Source of the DNA: Anaerolinea thermophila
GTDB taxonomy: Bacteria; Chloroflexota; Anaerolineae; Anaerolineales; Villigracilaceae
DNA length: 23,025 nt
Assembly: GCA_020722305.1 (NCBI GenBank)
Contig: DYLB01000010.1
Coordinates: forward strand, 1-23,025
Direction: 5' to 3'
The translations under genes and the position numbers were made by a program. The notes beneath the pieces were generated by a model that searched no databases, was not told the origin of the DNA, and saw only the letters and a program-made list of their open reading frames with translations. This document shows, one piece after another, positions 5,939-11,980 of this stretch; the first letter of the stretch is position 1; every line of letters starts with the position of its first letter.

Positions 5939-6970
5939 ATGTACAAACTCCTCCGCTCCCTCCTCTTCCGCCTCGACCCTGAGACCGCCCACCACCTCAC
6001 CCTGCAACTGATGCGTCTCGCCGGGCACCAGCCGCTGATGACCATTTTGCAGGTGCTGTATTCCACAGCCTACAAACCTGTCGAAGCCTTCGGGCTGACC
6101 TTCAAGAATCCTGTCGGCTTGGCGGCGGGCTACGACAAGGACGCGGTCGCCCTGCGCGGGCTGGCTACGCTCGGCTTCGGCCACGTCGAAGTCGGCACGG
6201 TCACGCCGCGCCCGCAGCCGGGAAATCCGAAACCGCGCCTCTTCCGCCTGCCCGAAGACGAAGCTGTCATCAACCGCATGGGCTTCCCCTCGCAGGGAGC
6301 CGAGAAGGTCATGCGCACGATCAAAAAGCATTACAAGGCCAGGCTCCGCCGCCCGAACATCGTCCTGGGAGTCAACCTGGGCAAGAACAAGGACACGCCC
6401 AACGAAGAAGCCGTTTTCGATTATCTCGAACTGCTCGGCAATTTCGCCTCCCTGGCCGATTACCTGACCATCAATGTCAGTTCGCCCAACACGGTCGGCC
6501 TGCGCCAGTTGCAGGGACGCGAAGCCCTCCACAGCCTGTTGTCGCAACTCGACCATCAGCGGAAAGTGGAGGAAAAACGCCTCGAAAAGCGGATTCCGCT
6601 ATTGGTAAAACTGGCCCCCGACCTGAGCGATTCCGACCTCGAAAGCGCCCTGGACGTGATCCTGTCCACCGCTATGGACGGCGTGATCGCCACGAACACG
6701 ACCCTCACCCGCCAGGGCCTGCGCTCGCCGCGTCAGATGGAAGCCGGCGGGTTAAGCGGCAGCCCGCTCCGGGTCCAGGCCGAGGCGGTGCTGGAAAAAG
6801 CCGTTCGCCGGGTGAACGGTCAAATCCCGGTAATCAGCGCGGGCGGGATCATGAGTCCCGCTGACGCAAAACGCCGCCTCGACAAAGGGGCGGCGCTGGT
6901 GCAGGTCTATACCGGGCTGGTCTATGCCGGGCCGGGGTTGGTGAAGAAGATCGTGCGGGGGGTGTTGTGA
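5939..6970 (+). CDS. pyrD: Dihydroorotate dehydrogenase (quinone), class 2
   Basis: A 343-residue class 2 dihydroorotate dehydrogenase, the FMN enzyme that oxidises dihydroorotate to orotate and passes electrons to membrane quinones. The amphipathic N-terminal helices (residues 1-40, LLRSLLFRLDPETAHHL) that dock to the membrane and quinone are present, as in class 2 only. The FMN and substrate motifs are GLAAGYDKDA (60-69), NRMGFPSQG (112-120), GVNLGKNKDT (144-153), the catalytic-serine loop NVSSPNTVGLR (179-189), LVKLAPDLSD and IATNTT. The ATG at 5939 is formed at the edge of the heptad array, with no ribosome binding site. The stop codon at 6968-6970 directly abuts the stop of the opposite kinase gene, with no base between them. 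Confidence 0.96.
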   Translation: MYKLLRSLLFRLDPETAHHLTLQLMRLAGHQPLMTILQVLYSTAYKPVEAFGLTFKNPVGLAAGYDKDAVALRGLATLGFGHVEVGTVTPRPQPGNPKPRLFRLPEDEAVINRMGFPSQGAEKVMRTIKKHYKARLRRPNIVLGVNLGKNKDTPNEEAVFDYLELLGNFASLADYLTINVSSPNTVGLRQLQGREALHSLLSQLDHQRKVEEKRLEKRIPLLVKLAPDLSDSDLESALDVILSTAMDGVIATNTTLTRQGLRSPRQMEAGGLSGSPLRVQAEAVLEKAVRRVNGQIPVISAGGIMSPADAKRRLDKGAALVQVYTGLVYAGPGLVKKIVRGVL

Positions 6971-9067
6971 TCAGGGGGAGGGCCTGAAGGCGGGCTGGGT
7001 TCTCTCGCGCGGGTTGCGGAAGAAATCCGGCGGCAGGGGGATGGGATCGAAGCTGCCGCCTGCGGCGATGATCCCGTAAGGAATCAGGTAAAGCTGGATC
7101 GGGGCCGCGGCCCCCAAGGTTGCATCCTGGAACGTCACGAGCACGTAGCGCCCGTCCGGGCTCCAGCGGACATCCCGGTAACAGCAGCTACCCAGCGGGG
7201 TGAGCGGGATGCCTTTGTGGGTTTCGGTATTGTACGTGTACAGGTAGCCGAAACCGCCGTTGCGTTTGTCGCTGTTCATCAGGAACAACAGGTTGCCGTC
7301 CCAGTCGAAATCGGGTATTTCGGGGCCGCTGAAATCGAAACGCTGGCCGGGGAACTCGTCTTCCAGGGCGGGTTCGGCGTCCATGCAGCGGGAGATGTCC
7401 AGGATGCGGACGAGGTCAACCCGTTTGTTGCCACTCACCCCGCGCAGGATGATGGCGATCCGCCTGCCGTCCGCGGCCCAGCGCACCTCTTCGACGGCGT
7501 GGCTGGTGTAAACCAGGCAGGTATCTTTCTTGACCAGGTCGCTGCGGATGCGGGCAGTGGACAGCCGCGCCAGGTCGAAGGGCAGGATGAACAATTCCCG
7601 GTTGAGGCTGATCGCCACCTGGGTCCCGTCGGGCGAGACGCGTACCGCGTCGAGGTATTCGGCGGCCTCGAAGCAGGTAATGGTATTGACGATTCCTTTT
7701 TCGATTTCCACCGTGTTGATACATTTGCCGCTGATGTAAAGAATGGTCTTTCTGTCCGGGAGCCATTGCAAATCGGACTTCTCCCGCCGGTCAACCGTCA
7801 ACCGGACCGGGTCGCTGCCGTCCATGTTCATGGTCCAGATTTCGTTGTTGGCGATGAAGGCGATCTGGTCCGCGCCGCCGAGGGTGAGGACGGCGGGTGT
7901 CGGTTCGAGGGTGGGAGAGGGGGCTTCGGTCGGCGCTTCGGTAGCCGGGACCGGTGGGGCTGTCGGCGCCAGCGTGGGCTTTTCTGTGGCTGACGGCTGG
8001 GCGAAGGCCGTCGGCTGTGTACTGGTTCCGGTCGGTTCGGCTTTGATGAACGGCAGGAGCTTGTTCCCCGCGAAGACCATTCCGACCAGTCCCAGCCCGA
8101 CGATGAGTATGAGGGCCGGGAGCCAGACCAGGGCCAGGTTGAACTTTTTGGCCGGAACGGATACAGCAGCTTGGGCCGCCATCGTTTTGGCCGTGCCGAT
8201 GCGGGTTTTGGCGATAGTGGTCTTATTGGCGAGCGTGGTTTCGAGGTCAGGTGTTTTGCCCGCGACCACGGCGTCGAGCGCTTTCGACAGCATTCCTGCG
8301 GTTTGGAAACGCTCCTCGCGGTCCTTGGCCATGGCTTTCTTGATGATGTCGTCCATGGCGACGGGCAGGTTGGGATTGAAATCCAGGATGTGCGGGACGG
8401 GTTCGGTGATGTGTTTGACCACCAGGCCCATGGGGGTATCGGCTTCGTAAGGCGTCCGCCCGCTGAGCATCTCGAACAGGATCGTCCCCAGGGCATAGAT
8501 GTCGGCCCGCCCGTCCACGGCCGTACCCTGGGCCTGCTCCGGGCTGATGTAGCTGGGCGTGCCGACGATGGCGCTGCCGGTCACGTTGGTCTGGGACTGG
8601 GTCAGTTTGGCGATCCCGAAATCGGAGATGTAAGGTTCGCCGCCCTTGTCAAAAAGGATGTTGGCCGGTTTCAGGTCACGGTGGACGATGCCTTTGGCGT
8701 GGGCCTCGTCCAGGGCGGAGGCCAGGCGCTGCATCACCTTTGCGGCCTGCTCGAGGCTGAAGGGGCCTTTCTTGAGCCGGTCGGAGAGCGAGCCGCCGGT
8801 CATGTAACGCATCACGTAGTAGGGCTGGCCTTCGTCCTCGCCCACATCGTAGACCGGCACGATGGCGGCGTGCTCCAAGGCCGCGATGGTCCTGGCTTCG
8901 CGCTCGAAGCGCACCCTGAATTGAGGGTCGTGCAGGAACTCACGCGGCAATATTTTTATCGCGACTTCACGGTCGAAACGTGGGTCCATCGCCAGGTACA
9001 CAGTGGCCATCCCCCCGCGCCCGAGTTCTCTGATGATCGTGTATTGCCCAATTTTCTCCGGAGTCAT
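6971..9067 (-). CDS. Transmembrane Ser/Thr protein kinase with TolB-like propeller
   Basis: A 698-residue PknB-type receptor kinase. Residues 7-265 form the cytoplasmic kinase: glycine loop GRGGMATVYLA (16-26), ATP-binding Lys38 (VAIKIL), catalytic HRDLKPAN (129-136), DFG (149-151) and GTPSYISPEQ (169-178). A Thr-rich juxtamembrane stretch (277-296) could be autophosphorylated. One transmembrane helix spans about 311-333. A Pro/Thr linker (345-392) leads to an outside domain (395-698) with WTMNMDGSDPVRLT and DVRWSPDGRYVLV segments, typical of TolB/WD40-like beta-propellers, probably a ligand- or wall-sensing domain. The start chosen is ATG 9067, because it begins the usual kinase lead-in and lies 7 nt from a good -10 box; an upstream in-frame extension is possible. 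Targets are unknown. Confidence 0.93.
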   Translation of the reverse strand: MTPEKIGQYTIIRELGRGGMATVYLAMDPRFDREVAIKILPREFLHDPQFRVRFEREARTIAALEHAAIVPVYDVGEDEGQPYYVMRYMTGGSLSDRLKKGPFSLEQAAKVMQRLASALDEAHAKGIVHRDLKPANILFDKGGEPYISDFGIAKLTQSQTNVTGSAIVGTPSYISPEQAQGTAVDGRADIYALGTILFEMLSGRTPYEADTPMGLVVKHITEPVPHILDFNPNLPVAMDDIIKKAMAKDREERFQTAGMLSKALDAVVAGKTPDLETTLANKTTIAKTRIGTAKTMAAQAAVSVPAKKFNLALVWLPALILIVGLGLVGMVFAGNKLLPFIKAEPTGTSTQPTAFAQPSATEKPTLAPTAPPVPATEAPTEAPSPTLEPTPAVLTLGGADQIAFIANNEIWTMNMDGSDPVRLTVDRREKSDLQWLPDRKTILYISGKCINTVEIEKGIVNTITCFEAAEYLDAVRVSPDGTQVAISLNRELFILPFDLARLSTARIRSDLVKKDTCLVYTSHAVEEVRWAADGRRIAIILRGVSGNKRVDLVRILDISRCMDAEPALEDEFPGQRFDFSGPEIPDFDWDGNLLFLMNSDKRNGGFGYLYTYNTETHKGIPLTPLGSCCYRDVRWSPDGRYVLVTFQDATLGAAAPIQLYLIPYGIIAAGGSFDPIPLPPDFFRNPRERTQPAFRPSP

Positions 9068-9074
9068 ACTGTCA

Positions 9075-9103
9075 AGTATAACCACGCAGTATGTGAAAAG
9101 CAA
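9075..9103 (-). promoter_or_regulatory. Promoter of the kinase gene, predicted leaderless
   Basis: On the minus strand, TTGCTT (9098-9103) and TATACT (9075-9080) are separated by exactly 17 bp. The ATG (9067-9065) starts 7 nt after the -10 box, where transcription would normally begin, and there is no Shine-Dalgarno sequence. Confidence 0.7.
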
Positions 9104-9105
9104 GT

Positions 9106-9118
9106 TGTCAGCCTGACA
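9106..9118. promoter_or_regulatory. Palindrome upstream of kinase -35, possible operator
   Basis: TGTCAG C CTGACA is a perfect 6-1-6 palindrome two bases upstream of the kinase -35 box, in the gap between the divergent kinase and tRNA promoters. It could be a repressor or activator site; no regulator is identified. Confidence 0.35.
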
Positions 9119-9152
9119 GTTTTGATGAGTGGCTCCTCCGGGAAACAAACAC

Positions 9153-9181
9153 TTGTTACGAAAAAGCAGGGATGCTATAAT
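9153..9181 (+). promoter_or_regulatory. Promoter of tRNA-Arg
   Basis: TTGTTA (9153-9158) and a perfect TATAAT (9176-9181) with a 17-bp spacer. The expected start at about 9188 is only 4 nt before the tRNA, so the 5' leader would be very short. Confidence 0.82.
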
Positions 9182-9191
9182 CCCGCCTGCC

Positions 9192-9263
9192 GCCCTGGTA
9201 GTTCAACGGACAGAACAAGGCACTCCTAAGGCTTAGATGTGGGTTCGATTCCCGCCCGGGGCA
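9192..9263 (+). tRNA. tRNA-Arg (anticodon CCT)
   Basis: A cloverleaf can be drawn: acceptor stem GCCCTGG / CCGGGGC with one G-T pair, D stem GTTC / GAAC, anticodon loop CTCCTAA with anticodon CCT (reads AGG), T stem GTGGG / CCCGC with loop TTCGATT, and discriminator A. The anticodon stem AGGCA / GGCTT contains one A-G mismatch next to the loop and one G-T pair, which is unusual but tolerated. The 3' CCA is not encoded (ACA follows). Confidence 0.88.
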
Positions 9264-9295
9264 CAATATTTTAAGATAACTCATAGACAAAACGC

Positions 9296-9324
9296 TTGCT
9301 TTTTGTAGGCAATTGTATTATTAT
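9296..9324 (+). promoter_or_regulatory. Promoter of candidate small RNA
   Basis: TTGCTT (9296-9301), 17-bp spacer, TATTAT (9319-9324). Seven bases after the -10 box, at 9331, a 16-bp hairpin begins, so the predicted transcript would start with the stem itself. Confidence 0.55.
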
Positions 9325-9330
9325 AAGGGC

Positions 9331-9417
9331 GACAAACGTTTGGGTGCCCCCCTCACCCAGGCGTTTGTCATTTTAACGGCGGGCCGCGCAATCATTGGAT
9401 TGGGCGGTCTTTTGTTT
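9331..9417 (+). ncRNA. Candidate small RNA with two hairpins
   Basis: Predicted about 87-nt transcript between tRNA-Arg and the class V aminotransferase gene. Hairpin one pairs GACAAACGTTTGGGTG (9331-9346) with CACCCAGGCGTTTGTC (9354-9369) over 16 bp with two G-T pairs and a C-rich loop CCCCCCT. Hairpin two (9382-9409) followed by T-rich sequence resembles an intrinsic terminator. A promoter is placed to start exactly at hairpin one, and there is no open reading frame of note. I do not recognise an Rfam family. Alternatively, hairpin one may serve to end the tRNA transcript. Confidence 0.45.
9382..9417 (+). terminator. Probable intrinsic terminator after small RNA or tRNA
   Basis: GGCCGCGCAATC (9382-9393), a 4-nt loop ATTG, and GATTGGGCGGTC (9398-9409) pair with one G-G mismatch and one G-T pair, followed by TTTTGTTT. 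Confidence 0.65.
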
Positions 9418-9446
9418 GGTCCCGCTGCCGGCAAGGGGGATGGGCG

Positions 9447-9482
9447 TATAATTCAGGCATTCACACTTTTTCGATTTGGAGG
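9447..9482 (+). promoter_or_regulatory. -10 box and ribosome binding site of class V aminotransferase gene
   Basis: A perfect TATAAT at 9447-9452 lacks a good -35 partner. A GGAGG ribosome binding site at 9478-9482 is 6 nt before the ATG at 9489, so this gene has a normal SD leader of about 30 nt. Confidence 0.5.
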
Positions 9483-9488
9483 CCGACC

Positions 9489-10751
9489 ATGACCCTGGAT
9501 TTATCCGCCATCCGCAGCCAGTTCCCGTCCCTCGACCGCGAGGCGGTTTTTTTCGATAACCCCGGCGGGACCCAGATCGCCAAACCTTCCCTCGACCGGA
9601 TCACCCGTTACCTGCTGGAATCCAACGCCAACCACGAGGGCGCTTTTGCGACCAGTATCGCCTCGGACGCGGTCTTGGATGAAGCCCACCAAGCTATGGC
9701 GGATTTCTATAATGCCTCCGGCCCGGAGGAGATCATCTTCGGCAACAACATGACCACCCTGACCCTGCACATCAGCCGCTCGATCTCGCGGGACTGGCAG
9801 CCGGGCGACCGGATCGTCGTCACCCGGCTCGACCACGACGCCAACGTCACACCCTGGCTGCTGGCCGCTAAAGACCGCGGCGGTGAGGTGCTGTGGGTGG
9901 ATTTCGATGTCGAAGACGGCACCCTGAAACTGGATGAGCTGCAAAAGGCCCTTGACCAGAAGCCGCGCCTGCTGGCGGTGGGTTACGCCTCCAACGCCCT
10001 GGGGACGATCAACCCGGTGGCCAAGATCGTCAAGATGGCCCACGAAGCCGGGGCGCTGGTCTACGTGGACGCGGTCCAGTATGCGCCGCACGGGGCGATT
10101 GACGTGCAGCGCCTGGATTGCGATTTCCTGGTGTCGAGCAGTTACAAATTTTTCGGCCCTCATGCCGGTATCCTGTACGGGAAACGCGAACTGCTGGAAA
10201 AGCTCTACGCTTACAAGGTTCGCCCGGCGACGGACAGCCTGCCGGGCAAGTTCGAGACCGGGACGCAGAACCACGAGGGGATCGCGGGCGTGCTCGGCGC
10301 ACTGGAATATTTCGAGTGGATCGGCGAGCAGTTCGGCGACGAACAGGTCGAAGCCCTGGCCGAAGAGGGTTACACAGGGCGGCGGATGGCGCTCAAGACG
10401 GCCATGTCGGCGGTGCGCGCTTACGAGTTCGAGTTGAGCCGGGCGCTGCTCGAGGCGCTGGAATCCGTCCCCGGGCTGCGACTCTACGGCCTGAGCGACC
10501 CCCGCCGCCTGGACGAGCGCGTGGCGACCTTCTCGTTCCGGCTGAAGGACCTGCATCCACGCCTCGTGGCCGAAAAGCTGGCCGCGAAAAACATCTACGT
10601 CTGGGACGGCAACTATTACGCCATCAACGTCACCGAGCGGCTGGGGCTGGAAGACAGCGGCGGGATGGTGCGCGTCGGCGCGACCCATTACAATACCCTC
10701 GAAGAAGTCGAACGGTTGAAAGAAGCGCTGCTCAAGATCAGCGCGGGTTGA
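9489..10751 (+). CDS. Class V aminotransferase, SufS-like (cysteine desulfurase-like)
   Basis: A 420-residue fold-type I PLP enzyme. Visible landmarks are the N-terminal FFDNPGGTQIAK (21-32), the cofactor region LDHDAN (114-119), Asp194 in VYVDAVQYAPHG and the Schiff-base Lys220 in SSSYKFFGPH. The layout matches the cysteine desulfurase-like SufS subfamily with members of unknown reaction. True SufS and NifS enzymes have an active-site Cys in a C-terminal loop; here the matching region (SGGMVRVGATHYNT, near residue 400) has His and Tyr but no Cys, so sulfur mobilisation is doubtful. No suf or isc genes lie nearby and it appears monocistronic, with its own ribosome binding site and a terminator downstream. 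I would annotate it as a PLP-dependent lyase or aminotransferase of unknown substrate. Confidence 0.88.
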   Translation: MTLDLSAIRSQFPSLDREAVFFDNPGGTQIAKPSLDRITRYLLESNANHEGAFATSIASDAVLDEAHQAMADFYNASGPEEIIFGNNMTTLTLHISRSISRDWQPGDRIVVTRLDHDANVTPWLLAAKDRGGEVLWVDFDVEDGTLKLDELQKALDQKPRLLAVGYASNALGTINPVAKIVKMAHEAGALVYVDAVQYAPHGAIDVQRLDCDFLVSSSYKFFGPHAGILYGKRELLEKLYAYKVRPATDSLPGKFETGTQNHEGIAGVLGALEYFEWIGEQFGDEQVEALAEEGYTGRRMALKTAMSAVRAYEFELSRALLEALESVPGLRLYGLSDPRRLDERVATFSFRLKDLHPRLVAEKLAAKNIYVWDGNYYAINVTERLGLEDSGGMVRVGATHYNTLEEVERLKEALLKISAG

Positions 10752-10771
10752 CTTGTCATCAGCCAAACCTC

Positions 10772-10812
10772 AACTGGCCTGGCCTATTGATGCGCCAGGC
10801 CGGGTTATTTTT
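10772..10812 (+). terminator. Intrinsic terminator of class V aminotransferase gene
   Basis: GGCCTGGC (10776-10783) pairs perfectly with GCCAGGCC (10794-10801), with further flanking pairs, followed by TTATTTTT. Confidence 0.82.
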
Positions 10813-10862
10813 GGCTCTTGGGGAATCTCCGGATGACTGCCATATCTGGTGGCGTCCCGTAG

Positions 10863-10881
10863 GTCACGCTTGAAGCGTGAC
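10863..10881. repeat. Palindromic (REP-like) element overlapping the uspA-like promoter
   Basis: GTCACGCTT G AAGCGTGAC is a perfect 9-bp inverted repeat with a single central base. It resembles the short palindromes scattered between genes in Anaerolineae-like genomes (recollection). Its centre supplies the -35 hexamer of the next gene. Confidence 0.7.
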
Positions 10882-10919
10882 TTATATCTGCGTATACTGG
10901 AATTGTAACCACAAGGAGG
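10870..10919 (+). promoter_or_regulatory. Promoter and ribosome binding site of universal stress protein gene
   Basis: TTGAAG (10870-10875) and TATACT (10893-10898) are 17 bp apart. AAGGAGG at 10913-10919 lies 5 nt before the ATG at 10925, which fixes the start over a longer in-frame opening further upstream. Confidence 0.7.
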
Positions 10920-10924
10920 TTTGG

Positions 10925-11344
10925 ATGTTCAAGTCAATTTTACTGGCGGTGGATGGTTCGGAACATTCGAAGCGGGCGACCCAAATGGCGGCCGCGCTGG
11001 CCCAGATCATGCGCTCGGACCTGTGGATCGTATCGGCCTTCGAGCCTATCCCGGCGTACCTGGGCGAACCGCTCTGGCAGCAGGCGCTGGCCAAGTCTAT
11101 GAACGTGGCCGACCAGGCCGCGGCCGAGGCACTGGCGATGATCGGGCGCATCCCCGGAGAGGTCAAGACGGAGGTCGTCGAGGGGCCGGCCGCGGAGGCG
11201 ATCTTGAAGGTGGCGGAAAGCCGCAAACCCGACCTGATCGTGATGGGGTCGCGCGGGCTGAGCCGCTTGGCCGGGCTGCTGCTGGGCAGCCAGAGCCAGA
11301 AGGTGGTGCAGCACGCCACTTGCCCGGTGCTGATCGTCCGCTAA
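10925..11344 (+). CDS. Universal stress protein (UspA family)
   Basis: A 139-residue single-domain universal stress protein. It begins MFKSILLAVDGSEHS, the classic first strand and loop, and ends with the nucleotide-binding pattern G-2x-G-9x-G-S (MGSRGLSRLAGLLLGSQSQ) and the strand CPVLIV. The intact motif predicts an ATP-binding rather than UspA-proper type. Such proteins help cells survive starvation, oxidative or membrane stress, usually as dimers. The start at 10925 is fixed by the strong AAGGAGG. It is transcribed from its own promoter, and its stop is separated by 3 nt from that of the convergent mobA-like gene. Confidence 0.95.
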   Translation: MFKSILLAVDGSEHSKRATQMAAALAQIMRSDLWIVSAFEPIPAYLGEPLWQQALAKSMNVADQAAAEALAMIGRIPGEVKTEVVEGPAAEAILKVAESRKPDLIVMGSRGLSRLAGLLLGSQSQKVVQHATCPVLIVR

Positions 11345-11347
11345 CTT

Positions 11348-11950
11348 TTAGCGGCCTTCGGCGGCGCGCTTCTCGGCTTGGGCGAACTCTTCGGGCGTGT
11401 TTAGGTTCCAGAAGGCCAGCCCTTCAGGGTCGTGGACGGCGGTCTCTTCGGGCGAGAGGCTGCGGACCTTGACTTGCGGGAACCAGGCGATCAGTTTCCA
11501 CAGGTCGGCCTCGAGGGCGGATTGGATGGCGGGCAGGCAGGTCTCCCGGCGGTAGACGGCGTGGAGCGGTTCGAGCATCCCACCGCCCGAATCGGGGATG
11601 ACCACGTCCGCCTCTTCCTGGACGATGAGGCTGAAGGCGCGCTCGAAGAGCGTTCGACTGGCGAAGGGCATGTCGCAGGCCACCACCGCCACGAGCGGGT
11701 TTTTAGCGGACGAGAGCGCGGTGTAGAGTCCGCCCAGGGAGCCGCGGCCAGGCCGCAGGTCCGGGAAGAGCGGCAGGCCCAGGAAGCGGTAGTCGTCAGG
11801 GCGGTTGGTCGTCACCAATATTTCGTCCGCAAGCGGGGCGAGACGCTCCATCACGCGGACGATCAACGGCTGGCCGAGGAACGGCATGAGGGCCTTGTCC
11901 TGGCCCATGCGGCTGGACTGTCCGCCAGCCTGGATCACGAGTGAACGCAT
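11348..11950 (-). CDS. mobA: Molybdenum cofactor guanylyltransferase (MobA-like)
   Basis: A 200-residue nucleotidyltransferase with the signature IQAGGQSSRMGQDKALMPF (residues 6-24), in which GG-x-S-x-RMG-x-DKA binds GTP and Mg2+. Further landmarks are VVACDMPFAS (the metal-binding Asp) and the late WNLNTPEE, as in MobA, which adds GMP to molybdopterin to form the bis-MGD cofactor of DMSO-reductase-type enzymes. The ATG at 11950 begins the conserved first strand; a -10 box is 6 nt upstream and no Shine-Dalgarno sequence is seen. It is divergent from the radical SAM gene. No other moa, moe or mob genes are in the window. A related sugar- or MocA-type cytidylyltransferase is the main alternative. 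Confidence 0.88.
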   Translation of the reverse strand: MRSLVIQAGGQSSRMGQDKALMPFLGQPLIVRVMERLAPLADEILVTTNRPDDYRFLGLPLFPDLRPGRGSLGGLYTALSSAKNPLVAVVACDMPFASRTLFERAFSLIVQEEADVVIPDSGGGMLEPLHAVYRRETCLPAIQSALEADLWKLIAWFPQVKVRSLSPEETAVHDPEGLAFWNLNTPEEFAQAEKRAAEGR

Positions 11951-11956
11951 AAATGG

Positions 11957-11976
11957 ATTATACTTCCAGCAGGAGG
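11957..11976. promoter_or_regulatory. Overlapping divergent -10 boxes between mobA and the radical SAM gene
   Basis: TATAAT read on the minus strand (11957-11962) and TATACT read on the plus strand (11959-11964) overlap by four bases. The first is 6 nt from the mobA ATG, and the second lies before AGGAGG (11971-11976) and the radical SAM ATG at 11981. No good -35 box is seen for either. The two genes probably cannot be initiated at the same time. Confidence 0.5.
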
Positions 11977-11980
11977 CAGG

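Noticed and set aside
9192..9420. tRNA-Arg as an attachment site of an integrated element
   Set aside because: No integrase gene and no repeat of the tRNA 3' end is seen in the window.
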